Position numbers and translations under genes: made by a program
Assembly: GCA_944325765.1 (NCBI GenBank)
Contig: CALVBH010000071.1
Location: 1 to 58,276, forward strand
DNA from: an uncultured Bacteroidales bacterium
GTDB taxonomy: Bacteria > Bacteroidota > Bacteroidia > Bacteroidales > UBA932
Direction: 5' to 3'
Length of the DNA stretch: 58,276 nt
The notes under the pieces: generated by a model
Databases searched by the model: none
Seen by the model: only the letters and a program-made list of their open reading frames with translations
What the model was told of the DNA's origin: nothing
In this document: in pieces, positions 11,501-21,659 of the stretch
How positions within the stretch are numbered: position 1 is the stretch's first letter
How the letters are laid out: each line of letters starts with the position of its first letter

Positions 11501-11877
11501 CCGACCGCTCCGGTAAGATCTCTTTTGGTGACGGAACCGTAACCTATCACCACTGCTTCATCCAGATAGGAATTATCGGATTCGAGCACCACCTCTATGG
11601 TCTGCTGTCCGGTCACCTGATAAGCGTAGTCCTTGTAACCGATACAGGAGACTGTCAGAATGCTGTTTTTCTTCACAGACAGTCTGAAGAAACCGTCCGC
11701 ATCCGTCGAAGTACCGTTTCTGAGGTCTTTCTTGTCATAGACGGTAGCTCCCTCGACCGGCTGCCCGTTCTCATCCGTGACAGTTCCGGACACCACGATG
11801 TTCTGCGCGGAGGCGGAAAGGGCTGTCAGGAATGCCAGGACAAAGGCCAGCAAAAACTTTCCTGTGTTGATTAGCAT
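8575..11877 (-). CDS. SusC/RagA-family TonB-linked outer-membrane transporter
   Basis: A TonB-dependent outer-membrane barrel that imports oligosaccharides with the neighbouring SusD. The 1100 residues comprise a signal peptide ending SASAQ, a carboxypeptidase-D regulatory-like domain (VSGTVTDENGQPVEGATV, about 27-105), a TonB-box region (DEAVVIGYGSVTKRDLTGAV), a plug with IRGG-like and SIESIDVLKDASSIAIYGSRGANGV motifs (about 110-230), and a 22-strand barrel ending in VSFGANITF with the terminal aromatic. Length is normal. It lies 48 nt after the beta-galactosidase gene with no obvious promoter of its own, so it is probably expressed from the promoter upstream of that gene. Confidence 0.96.
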   Translation of the reverse strand: MLINTGKFLLAFVLAFLTALSASAQNIVVSGTVTDENGQPVEGATVYDKKDLRNGTSTDADGFFRLSVKKNSILTVSCIGYKDYAYQVTGQQTIEVVLESDNSYLDEAVVIGYGSVTKRDLTGAVGRANIDAIQTTNAVNLSDGLGGRIAGLNIITPDGAPGAEASVYIRSGGFSQDESPLFIIDGFPIENFSLNTLDPQSIESIDVLKDASSIAIYGSRGANGVVIINTKQADSDQLRVSYNFNVSVSMRPDFIEMMSPYDYVKLQLDLEALEENRTYIKNRYLGEPDESGVRPRTLDWYKNEKGIDWQKEVTQNAISHNHNLTLSGGTRGLRYSVNLGYTDQNGLVRNTGMERYTAKATISQDIAKWLKVTLMANYVSTITDSNTAFNQARQFFPTTGFLDVDSFIEEMEQMLAEGTLTESGIDYGSLITPVQQVENEYDKRYQNRAMISGKFDFKFAKHFTFTPSVAYNSTNTRRDQFYNSRTRQGMIFTRANGTMVNAKGINATRKIDDVYSILNENILRYNNTFNKIHKIDAMVGFTYQYSEWNPYSFSVSNIPEAFEHLKLDRLDLGAPYGKITSQKSANQLVSFLARVNYTLKDRYLFTASIRNDGSSKFAKGHQWGIFPSGAFAWRFSDEPFMRWSKPALNDAKLRVSYGSVGNNRNVMDYAYAIEFNAGDNLYEYPTDPASSETGYGVVPFFYANEELTWEKTHELNVGLDLSFFRDRLYISMDGYMRNVYDMLIPRALPYYMGYMNGANTRVENAGSMQIRGLELSLNSVNIKRRRFIWSTEFTLSYVKSRIMEFYRGSDTMSYIYSNFSPNQIWLAQAGASSSQFYGFVFDGLYQMEDFDTDAHGNYILKPGIPGFKTMTGGYMLQPGDPKYRDLNDDGVIDDNDRTILGSPLPVLTGGLSNTFSYGNWALNIFFQYSVGNKIINFNKAVYETTGSYSRYTNQYASFKDYWTPENTDTDIPRLIRPNAKGDVGNTQYARLSTRIIEDGSFLRLKNVTLTYRFPSKLLRKARISGLSLNLSAQNLFVLTKYTGQDPEVNSFYGAGNAANTKGLGYNAITNSSPYTSLSAGLDNSQYPRAIVVSFGANITF

Positions 11878-11925
11878 AGTTCAGTGTGTTAATTAATGGT
11901 AAGTCTATAGTGTATATGTTCTCTT

Positions 11926-15186
<3,261 letters not shown>

Positions 15187-15343
15187 TTACCTTGTACAAA
15201 ATTCACTGATATCGGAGAATTAGTATGGTAAATTCATCTCAACATCGGGAACTATCGTGTCAAAAGAGCGTTTTTCGCGTCATTGAGTATGGCGTGGGGC
15301 ATCTGTCCGGTCCTGCACGGAGACTATATTACCGGAGAACGAG

Positions 15344-15360
15344 ACATTTGTCGCAAATGT
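15344..15360. promoter_or_regulatory. Perfect 7-bp inverted repeat, candidate activator operator
   Basis: ACATTTG-TCG-CAAATGT is an exact dyad ending 16 bp upstream of the TACCTTTG -7 element, where a -33 element would be expected. That is a usual position for a transcriptional activator. The best candidate regulator in view is the HTCS at 1145-5170. Confidence 0.5.
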
Positions 15361-15376
15361 TCATTTCCTGTCGGAC

Positions 15377-15384
15377 TACCTTTG
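15377..15384 (+). promoter_or_regulatory. Bacteroidota promoter -7 element of the acetylesterase gene
   Basis: TACCTTTG matches the Bacteroidota -7 consensus TAnnTTTG and would give a leader of about 48 nt. The nearest TTTG upstream (15347-15350) is 26 nt away, longer than the usual 19-21, so the basal promoter is probably weak without an activator. Confidence 0.55.
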
Positions 15385-15438
15385 TAAAAAACAGAATAAA
15401 ACGATAAAACGACAAGATCACATAAATAACACTGTAGC

Positions 15439-16869
15439 ATGAAAAAAGTTTTTTCGGCAGTCCTGCTCGCAGGATGCCTGTCAATGTTCACGTCTATCCT
15501 CTGCGCCCAGGTCAGGATAGCTTCGGTATTCACTGATGGAATGGTATTGCAACAGTCTTCAGCCGCTCCCGTGTGGGGGCATGCAAAGCCCGGCACGGAA
15601 GTAATTGTTACAGGCAGCTGGGACGGAGTGGAATGCAAGACAGCAGCGGGAAAGGACAGCGTATGAAAAGTAGCCGTCCGTACCCCTGCGGCATCACTTG
15701 AAAAACATACTCTGAAAATCAGCTCCGGGAAAAAATCAAGGACATTCACAGATGTGCTCGTAGGTGAAGTCTGGCTCTGTACCGGGCAGTCCAACATGGA
15801 AATGCCTATGAAAGGCTTCGGCTCGCAGCCAGTCGAAGGAAGCACCAGGGATATAGCCCTGTCATCCAATGATTTTCTCCGATGCTTCACTGTACGCAAG
15901 ACTATGGCTGACACTCCTCAGGACTTCTGCACCGGCAGCTGGGAAGCCGCAGGTCCGAACACCACGTCCGGATTCACCGCCACCGGCTACTATTTCGCAC
16001 GCATGCTGCAGAAAGTGCTCGGAATACCTGTCGGTATCATCCACAGCAGCTACGGAGGCTCCACCATCGAAGCCTGGATCCCGCGGGAAAAACTCGAAGG
16101 CCGCACGGACCTGGAACTGTACGATAAAGTGCCGGGAAAAGACAGTAAACCGCACACTCTTCCTGTCTTCCTGTTCAACGGCATGCTGAATCCTGTTGCA
16201 GGCTACGCCGTCAAGGGCGCGATATGGTATCAGGGAGAAGCGAACGTCGGCAGGCCTGAGCAGTATGTAGAGCTGTTCCGCATAATGAAAGAAAGCTGGG
16301 AGGAATACTGGGACATGGACAAAATGCCGATATACTTGTGCCAGATAGCTCCTTTCAGAGACAGTGAAAGAGCCGGAAACGCTTTCCTGCGCGAGGCCCA
16401 GCTGATAATTTCCGAAACGGTTCCCGACACGGGACTGGCTGTCCTGATGGACTGCGGCGAGAAGAACTGCATACATCCGCGCAACAAGAAGGCCGCCGGC
16501 GAACGGCTCGCATACATAGCCCTGGCGAAGAACTACGGGTTCCCGGAACTGCCCTGTACGGCTCCGGTATACAGGGAAACGGAATTCCGTGACGGAAAGG
16601 CCATAATCTCTTTCGACAGGCTCGGCATGGGTTTCGATGCCTACGGGAATCAGCCGACAGGTTTCGAATTGGCAGGTGCAGACAGGGTATTCCACCCGGC
16701 CGAAGCGAAAATCGCCAGAAACAACACCATAGAAGTCTCCTCGGACGAGGTTGCCGAGCCGGTGGCTGTCAGGTATGCATTCAAGGGTTTCATCACCGGA
16801 AGCCTTTTCGGTGCCAACGGCCTGCCTGTCTCCTCTTTCCGCTCGGATGACTGGAACGATGTCCATTGA
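15439..16869 (+). pseudogene. Sialate O-acetylesterase-family (SASA/SGNH) gene interrupted by an in-frame TGA
   Basis: The full reading frame would encode 476 residues of a secreted SGNH esterase that removes O-acetyl groups from sialic acid or other sugars. A signal peptide (LSMFTSILCAQ) opens the first piece, 15439-15666. A TGA at 15664-15666 then stops it, and the same frame continues without a shift to 16869. The stop sits where the family has a conserved Trp (family pattern GxW-x-V), as TGA-AAA in place of TGG-AAA, so one G-to-A change explains it. Downstream, the catalytic Ser in CTGQSNMEMPM and the His of NCIHPRNKKAAGE are intact, as is the normal C-terminus SSFRSDDW. The second piece alone (in-frame ATG at 15796) would lack the signal peptide. 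Either a recent nonsense mutation, phase-like inactivation or a sequence error. Confidence 0.85.
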
Positions 16870-16952
16870 ATAGTCCGGACGAATGGCACGGCAGCGTCAC
16901 AAAAGTCCGTACCGTCGGCAAACTGGAATTGTATCAACCAAAATAACTCACT

Positions 16953-17105
16953 ATGAACGCGAAATCAGATAACCTGAAGGAAGTGAACTATCTGTCTCCT
17001 TCTTTGGAAGAAATGGAAGTCCGTCTCGACCATTCGGTCGCAACATCTCTGGCCGGAAACGGTATCGAAGATCTGTACTATGATCCGATAGAGGACTGGA
17101 ATTAA
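16953..17105 (+). CDS. Small 50-residue protein in front of a fimbrillin gene
   Basis: The frame runs from ATG at 16953 to TAA at 17103-17105. It has a polar, acidic protein with a C-terminus rich in Asp, Glu, Tyr and Trp (ending YYDPIEDWN) and a short Ser/Leu/Ala-Gly segment SVATSLAGNG in the middle. There is no signal peptide or membrane helix. Short proteins with this pattern (a K/P-rich start, a VxLxxSVxxS/AG core, an acidic aromatic tail) recur next to fimbrillin or surface lipoprotein genes in Bacteroidales, and their function is not known to me. It lies 43 nt before the fimbrillin-family gene in the same direction, so co-transcription is likely. Confidence 0.6.
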   Translation: MNAKSDNLKEVNYLSPSLEEMEVRLDHSVATSLAGNGIEDLYYDPIEDWN

Positions 17106-17148
17106 GAAAACTTATGAAAATCCAACCATCGAAAATGCTTTTACGATT

Positions 17149-18615
17149 ATGAAAAATCACCTCGCCATAACCTGCGGAATCATCGCCGCCATAAGTCTCG
17201 TATCCTGCAGCAAGGAAGAAAACTCTCCGGAAGCCCCCGTACTCGGACACGTGGAATTTACTGCCTCCATCGACAATGCTTCTACAAAAGTGACGGCCGG
17301 AGAATTCGGGGAAAACACTCTGCCACTGATCTGGAGTGCCGGAGATCAGGTAAAACTCGTCTACGGCTCGACTGCATACGATGCCACGGTCAGCGCAGTG
17401 GCTTCCGACGGGTCGGCCACCATATCTTCCGATACCCTGCCTATAGATGAAACACCTTCCGAAGCCTGGTATCCTGGAGAATATTACACCGCTGAAGGGC
17501 TTGCCATCCCTGCCGAGCAACACCATGAGAAACTTCCACTCATTCTCAAGGGAACGGCCTCCGAAGGAAACATCGTATTCCGGGCGGAAGGCTCTACCCT
17601 GCTCTGCTATCCGCTCACGGGGGATATCGCGGTGAAATCCGCAGCCCTGTATCTGACCGACATTCCCGCACTCTGGGGCGGTGCCGGAGATATCGAACTC
17701 GAACCGACCTATACCCTGTCGTTCGATGAGCCGCTGCAACTCTCCGATGACCCTGTGAATATTTTCTTCGCCGTTCCGACGGAAGACAAAATCGCTACCT
17801 TGGAAATCACTGCCGATGCCCCGGACGGAAGCCTGGTAGAAGACTACAAATACTACAGGAGGAAACTTACAGCTCTGTCATTCTCGTCAGGCAATGTACA
17901 GAAAATGCCGGTACTCGGATTCGACAAGGCGACCATCGAGACGGAATCGACTTACAAATACGTCTACGGCACAGCAAATGACGGGGAAGGGAATCTGAAG
18001 AGCGGAAACAACACACCTGTCACTCTCGCTGAAAACTATGCTTCCATAGGCTTCGTAGCCAACAGTGAGACCCAGACCAGAATAAACATAAACTACACGG
18101 TAGAGCCCTTGAATGTGGGGAACGCCCGGTATGCAGCCTTCAAGTCAGACATTCCTTATGTCATATACAATCCGGGATACGGCTACTCTCCTGTCGGGAA
18201 CAATATCGACACGGAAAAGCTTACTGGAATCAACACCGACCTGAGAATATGCAACCAGATGTGGCAGGGGCAGTATATGATGGAAGCTACCGGACGAATC
18301 TCGAAAATAACATATTCCGGCGAAATCGACTGCGGAGACCACACATATATCAGGTATTACGATTTGCTCGGGATATGGAGCTTCAACGGCAATAGCAACT
18401 ATTACGAATCCACTGTCGGGGCCACTCCGCGTACAGAAAAGAATACGGCCATAATCAGTGCTATGACATACCAGGACGCAGAGGGGAACAACGTCATAGC
18501 ACAGGATGGGGATGGCAAGAATTATCTGAAAGAGCCTATCGCTGCCAGAATATACTGGTTCGGCTTCTTCAACAGCATAGAGGAAATGGAGGCTTTCGCC
18601 GCAGCGCACGAATAG
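17149..18615 (+). CDS. Fimbrillin-family surface lipoprotein
   Basis: A secreted lipoprotein of 488 residues resembling major or minor fimbrial subunits of Bacteroidales. The N-terminus MKNHLAIT...ISLVSCSKEENS is a lipobox with Cys20. After it comes the fimbrillin-like pattern: a VEFTASIDNASTKV strand, then LIWSAGDQVKLVYG, then repeated beta-strand segments with AWYPGEYYTAE. That pattern is typical of the FimA/Mfa1-like N-terminal domain with its Ala/Thr-Lys-rich first strand. The C-terminal half (about 265-488) is less familiar: Tyr/Asn-rich, ending in FGFFNSIEEMEAFAAAHE. It could be a tip or anchor protein instead of the shaft subunit. No other fimbrial gene is present apart from the 50-residue peptide upstream. 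Confidence 0.75.
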   Translation: MKNHLAITCGIIAAISLVSCSKEENSPEAPVLGHVEFTASIDNASTKVTAGEFGENTLPLIWSAGDQVKLVYGSTAYDATVSAVASDGSATISSDTLPIDETPSEAWYPGEYYTAEGLAIPAEQHHEKLPLILKGTASEGNIVFRAEGSTLLCYPLTGDIAVKSAALYLTDIPALWGGAGDIELEPTYTLSFDEPLQLSDDPVNIFFAVPTEDKIATLEITADAPDGSLVEDYKYYRRKLTALSFSSGNVQKMPVLGFDKATIETESTYKYVYGTANDGEGNLKSGNNTPVTLAENYASIGFVANSETQTRININYTVEPLNVGNARYAAFKSDIPYVIYNPGYGYSPVGNNIDTEKLTGINTDLRICNQMWQGQYMMEATGRISKITYSGEIDCGDHTYIRYYDLLGIWSFNGNSNYYESTVGATPRTEKNTAIISAMTYQDAEGNNVIAQDGDGKNYLKEPIAARIYWFGFFNSIEEMEAFAAAHE

Positions 18616-18618
18616 CCG

Positions 18619-18642
18619 CGGGCACGGTCTTTCCCGTGCCCG
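18619..18642. terminator. GC-rich hairpin between convergent genes
   Basis: CGGGCACGG and CCGTGCCCG form a perfect 9-bp stem with a 6-nt loop, 4 nt after the fimbrillin stop and 24 nt from the rmuC stop. On the plus strand it is followed by A residues, not a U-run, so it is not a textbook intrinsic terminator in either direction. Its place between convergent genes still suggests 3'-end formation. Confidence 0.5.
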
Positions 18643-18666
18643 AAAAAATGACTGCCGCCGGGGTTG

Positions 18667-20022
18667 TTATGCAATCAGCTCTACATCGTCAAGGGACTTC
18701 TCACGGCTCACAGGAACACCGAGTTTCGCCACGTCCTTGGCCGACTTGACGATGCTCCGTCCGGAATCCTTCAGTTTCGCGTTGCACTTGTCGTACGCAT
18801 CCTGGGCATCACACAGTTTCTTGCCCAGGACCTCGAAACTCTTAACCAGTTCCGCCACGCGCTCTATCATCTTAGTAGCCCCGTCGATGATTTTCTCCTG
18901 GTTGCGGACCTGCTCCGTATTCCTCCAGGCGATGGTAATCATCCTGAGAAACGGCATCAGAGTCTCCTCCGTGGTTATCAGGACATTTTTCGCGAAAGCA
19001 TCGCGCCAAACGTTCTGGTCCTCGTTATATGCGAGCTGCAGGGCCGAATAGACCGGGATGAACATCACCGTATAGTCGAGCATCCTGTGACCGGGAGCCA
19101 GATATGCGGAATAATTCTTTCCGGACAGCCTGCGCACCTGCTCCTTTATCGAAGCCAGATTCCTCTGGGCGGCATCCTTCCGCGCGGCCTCGTCCGGAGC
19201 CTGGTTATAATCCATGAATGCGGAAAGCGACACCTTGGAATCTATCACCACATCGTTGTTGTCCGGGAAATGCACGATATAGTCCGGACGCATCCTGGCG
19301 CCGCTGTCTTCGTTCAGAATAGCGTTGCCGCGGCTGTCGCGCAGCGTGACCTCGCTGTCATAGTTGATTCCCTCGATGAAGCCCTCGTTATCGAACAGTT
19401 TCTGGAGGATGGTTTCTCCCCAGCAGCCCTGCATCTTGTTCTGTCCGCGGAGCGCATCGGCCAGATTGTCGGCCTTGCTTCCGATGGACCTGGTATTTTC
19501 CTCAAGACTTTTTATGGCGCTGGCCAGACTCTCCTTCATAGCCGAAGAAGTCTCCGTCTGCGTCTTCCTGTTCGACTCGAAAGCCTCTTTCATGCTCTTT
19601 ATGTCCTTTTCGAGACCACCCGTAATCGTCGTAAATGTTTCATGCGCCTTTTTGTTCAGTTCTTCCTCCCTCTTGCGCAACAGTTCATCCGTTTCCGCCT
19701 TCATCTCGGCCTTGAGCGCCTCTATCTGCTTTGAAAGCGCTGCATCATGTGTCTTTTTCACCTCCTCCAGAGCCTTCTCCCCCGACTGACGGATTTCAGC
19801 CTCTATCCTGCGATGGGCATCCGCCTCGGTTTCCAGACGGGTCTGCAACATCCTGATTTCAGCATCCTTGCCCGTCAGTTCAGCGGACTTCGCAGCCAGT
19901 TCCGCATCCTTTTCAGCCAATCTTTCCTGTGAAAATCTGAGTTTTGAACGACCGGCGGCATAGACCGCAAAAGCCGAAACCGCAGCCGCCACGACCGCAG
20001 CACATATTATAGCCAGAACCAT
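18667..20022 (-). CDS. rmuC: DNA recombination protein RmuC
   Basis: A predicted membrane-anchored nuclease-like protein that limits inversions and recombination at inverted repeats in E. coli. In 451 residues: one N-terminal membrane helix (about 3-24), a long Ala/Glu/Lys coiled coil (about 28-180), and the RmuC domain (about 190-430) with MQGCWGETILQKLFD, RPDYIVHFPDNNDVVIDSKVSLSAF and a conserved SAYLAPGHRMLDYTVMFIPV block. Asp and Lys in VIDSKV correspond to the PD-(D/E)xK-like core. Length is normal. The start codon directly follows the stop of the gamma-carbonic-anhydrase gene, so the two form an operon. Reading of the family is secure; the cellular role in Bacteroidota is not established. 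Confidence 0.93.
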   Translation of the reverse strand: MVLAIICAAVVAAAVSAFAVYAAGRSKLRFSQERLAEKDAELAAKSAELTGKDAEIRMLQTRLETEADAHRRIEAEIRQSGEKALEEVKKTHDAALSKQIEALKAEMKAETDELLRKREEELNKKAHETFTTITGGLEKDIKSMKEAFESNRKTQTETSSAMKESLASAIKSLEENTRSIGSKADNLADALRGQNKMQGCWGETILQKLFDNEGFIEGINYDSEVTLRDSRGNAILNEDSGARMRPDYIVHFPDNNDVVIDSKVSLSAFMDYNQAPDEAARKDAAQRNLASIKEQVRRLSGKNYSAYLAPGHRMLDYTVMFIPVYSALQLAYNEDQNVWRDAFAKNVLITTEETLMPFLRMITIAWRNTEQVRNQEKIIDGATKMIERVAELVKSFEVLGKKLCDAQDAYDKCNAKLKDSGRSIVKSAKDVAKLGVPVSREKSLDDVELIA

Positions 20023-20526
20023 TTACCTGTAATTTTCCTTGGTTTTCACATATTCTTCCGCACTTCCGTGCAGCAATGCCGTCATCTGCGCCGAACCGTC
20101 CTTCACCTTTTTCGCAGGCACTCCGGCATAAATCCCCGGTTCGAGAACCGAATTTTCCAGAACTACCGCTCCCGCGGCAATGAGAGTGCCTTCCGGCACC
20201 ACGGCATTGTCCAGGACCACGGCTCCCATGCCGACAAGGACATTGTCGCCGATCTCGGCGCCATGGACTATGGCATTGTGACCTATGGTCACGTCATTGC
20301 CTATCTTTACCGACGAGCGGCCGGCAGTGGAATGAATCACCGCACCGTCCTGTACATTCACCCGATCACCCAGAACTATGCTGCCCGAATCTCCCCGCAG
20401 CACCGCCCCGTACCACACGCTGCAGTCATCACCTATCGTCACATCTCCCGTCAGCACGGCATTCTCCGCAATGAATGCATCTTTTCCCCACCGCGGACTT
20501 TTTCCATACACTTCCTTTACCGTCAT
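20023..20526 (-). CDS. Gamma-carbonic-anhydrase-like left-handed beta-helix protein
   Basis: A trimeric hexapeptide-repeat protein of 167 residues. Repeats such as TGDVTIGDDCSVW, VKIGNDVTIGHNAIVHG and AEIGDNVLVGMGAVV build the left-handed beta helix. The three expected metal ligands are visible as His in VIHSTAG and two His in IGHNAIVHG, so zinc binding and carbonic anhydrase activity are possible. Many members (YrdA/PaaY-like) have no proven activity. The C-terminal helix (YVKTKENYR) is normal. Upstream are imperfect repeats containing a TATCTTTG -7 element; downstream it abuts rmuC. Confidence 0.9.
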   Translation of the reverse strand: MTVKEVYGKSPRWGKDAFIAENAVLTGDVTIGDDCSVWYGAVLRGDSGSIVLGDRVNVQDGAVIHSTAGRSSVKIGNDVTIGHNAIVHGAEIGDNVLVGMGAVVLDNAVVPEGTLIAAGAVVLENSVLEPGIYAGVPAKKVKDGSAQMTALLHGSAEEYVKTKENYR

Positions 20527-20560
20527 AGATCCTATAGATACAGATTCTTAATTATCATAT

Positions 20561-20648
20561 ATTTTTAAAGATACACATTTTTATTACCATAGACTTTTCA
20601 AAGATACACATCCTTTATTATTACCCATTGATTTTTAAAATGTGCATC
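20561..20648. repeat. Two and a half imperfect repeats of about 35 bp in the promoter region
   Basis: The units begin at about 20561, 20594 and 20631, each starting with a T-run then AAAGATACACAT or a decayed form of it, followed by TTTATTA-CC. On the minus strand each full unit carries a TATCTTT-type -7 element: TATCTTTG at 20599-20606 and TATCTTTA in the unit nearer the gene. Duplication therefore multiplied the promoter of the gamma-carbonic-anhydrase/rmuC operon. Confidence 0.5.
20599..20606 (-). promoter_or_regulatory. -7 element TATCTTTG for the carbonic-anhydrase-like/rmuC operon
   Basis: Read on the minus strand it matches TAnnTTTG, about 75 nt before the start at 20526. No TTG lies at the ideal distance upstream, so only the -7 half is supported. 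Confidence 0.45.
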
Positions 20649-20740
20649 GAGTTATAGTATCGGCTTACCGGGGCCTTGGCTCCCGAAGAGGGAGGGGACC
20701 CGCCTGCGGGGAGGACCCCGGTAAGCCGATACTATAACTC
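20649..20740. repeat. Perfect 25-bp inverted repeat enclosing two smaller hairpins (cloverleaf-like foldback)
   Basis: The arms 20649-20673 and 20716-20740 are exact reverse complements (25 of 25). The 42-nt centre itself holds two hairpins: CTCCC-GAAGA-GGGAG at 20680-20694 and CCCGC-CT-GCGGG at 20699-20710. The right arm overlaps the last codons and TAG stop of the dehydrogenase gene. No U-run follows in either direction, so it is not a standard terminator. It may be a mobile palindromic repeat, a processed RNA or a transcript-end protector. Confidence 0.8.
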
Positions 20741-21655
20741 CCTGATATTCCCTGCAATTTTCAAAATCAATCTTTCCCTCGCTTCGACCGACGCCCAGGC
20801 CGTATGCGGCGTCAGGGAAAGACGCTCCTGATGACGGACCTTCGATATCGGATTGGCCACGGCAAGAGGCTCGCGCGAATACACGTCGAGAGCCGCCCCG
20901 CCGATTTTCCCCGCATCTATGGCTTCTGCCAGAGCCTGTTCGTCGACGATTCCGCCGCGTCCCATATTCACGATGACGGCCCGCGGTTTCATCCGCCCGA
21001 TTTCAGCGGCGCCCACAAGCCCCTCAGTGCGTTCATTCAGAGGTGCATGTACTGAAATCACGTCAGACGAGGACATAAGTTCGTCTATCGGCACACTCGG
21101 ATATTCCCGGCAGTGCGATGTACCTGAAGTGGAGTAATATATGACCTTCATTCCGAATGCCTCCGCCACCTGAGCCACACGCTGTCCTATGGTCCCCATC
21201 CCGATGATGCCCATAGTCTTGCCCGAGAGTTCGAAAAAAGGGTTCGAGACATCGGTAAAGAGGCCGCTCCACGAATATTTACCGGACTTCACCTTTTCAT
21301 CGTAGTAGGGAAGCTTGCCCACGAGGCTGAGAATGTGCATGAAGGTGCTCTGCACGACCGATTCGGTAGAATAGCCGGCCACGTTCTTCACGGGAATGCC
21401 TTTAAAGGCGGCATATTCCAGATCGATATTGTTCACGCCGGTCGCGGCTTCACAAATGAGTTTCAGATTCACGGCCGCATCGATCAGTTCCCGTGTCACC
21501 TTTATCTTGTTTATGATGAGGACTTCGCAGTCAGAGACCCTCTCCATCGCCTCGGCCGGCGTGGAATTAGGGTAACACACCAGTTCTCCAAGTTCTTCAA
21601 CCGGCGCAAGGGAAGCATCGCCCAGTGTCGCCGCATCCAAAAATACAATTTTCAT
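20732..21655 (-). CDS. D-2-hydroxyacid dehydrogenase (NAD-dependent)
   Basis: A cytoplasmic oxidoreductase of 307 residues that interconverts a 2-hydroxyacid and a 2-oxoacid, in the glycerate/hydroxypyruvate or D-lactate branch. The Rossmann motif is GIIGMGTIGQRVAQ. Catalytic residues of the family are visible: Arg in VIVNMGRGGIVDE context, Glu in DVYSREPL, and His in LTPHTAWAS. Length is on the short side of normal (310-330). It starts 4 nt after the stop of the fused batD-batE gene, so it is probably the last gene of that transcript. Its stop codon is inside the long inverted repeat. Substrate cannot be fixed from sequence. Confidence 0.9.
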   Translation of the reverse strand: MKIVFLDAATLGDASLAPVEELGELVCYPNSTPAEAMERVSDCEVLIINKIKVTRELIDAAVNLKLICEAATGVNNIDLEYAAFKGIPVKNVAGYSTESVVQSTFMHILSLVGKLPYYDEKVKSGKYSWSGLFTDVSNPFFELSGKTMGIIGMGTIGQRVAQVAEAFGMKVIYYSTSGTSHCREYPSVPIDELMSSSDVISVHAPLNERTEGLVGAAEIGRMKPRAVIVNMGRGGIVDEQALAEAIDAGKIGGAALDVYSREPLAVANPISKVRHQERLSLTPHTAWASVEARERLILKIAGNIREL

Positions 21656-21659
21656 AAAT

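Noticed and set aside
15664-15666. TGA recoded as tryptophan or selenocysteine
   Set aside because: TGA ends many intact genes here (HTCS, DUF5017, prmA-side genes), and no selenocysteine insertion stem is evident after the codon; the family residue is Trp.
15862-16866. 334-codon minus-strand frame opposite the acetylesterase
   Set aside because: The plus strand carries the SGNH motifs in the correct order; this frame has none.
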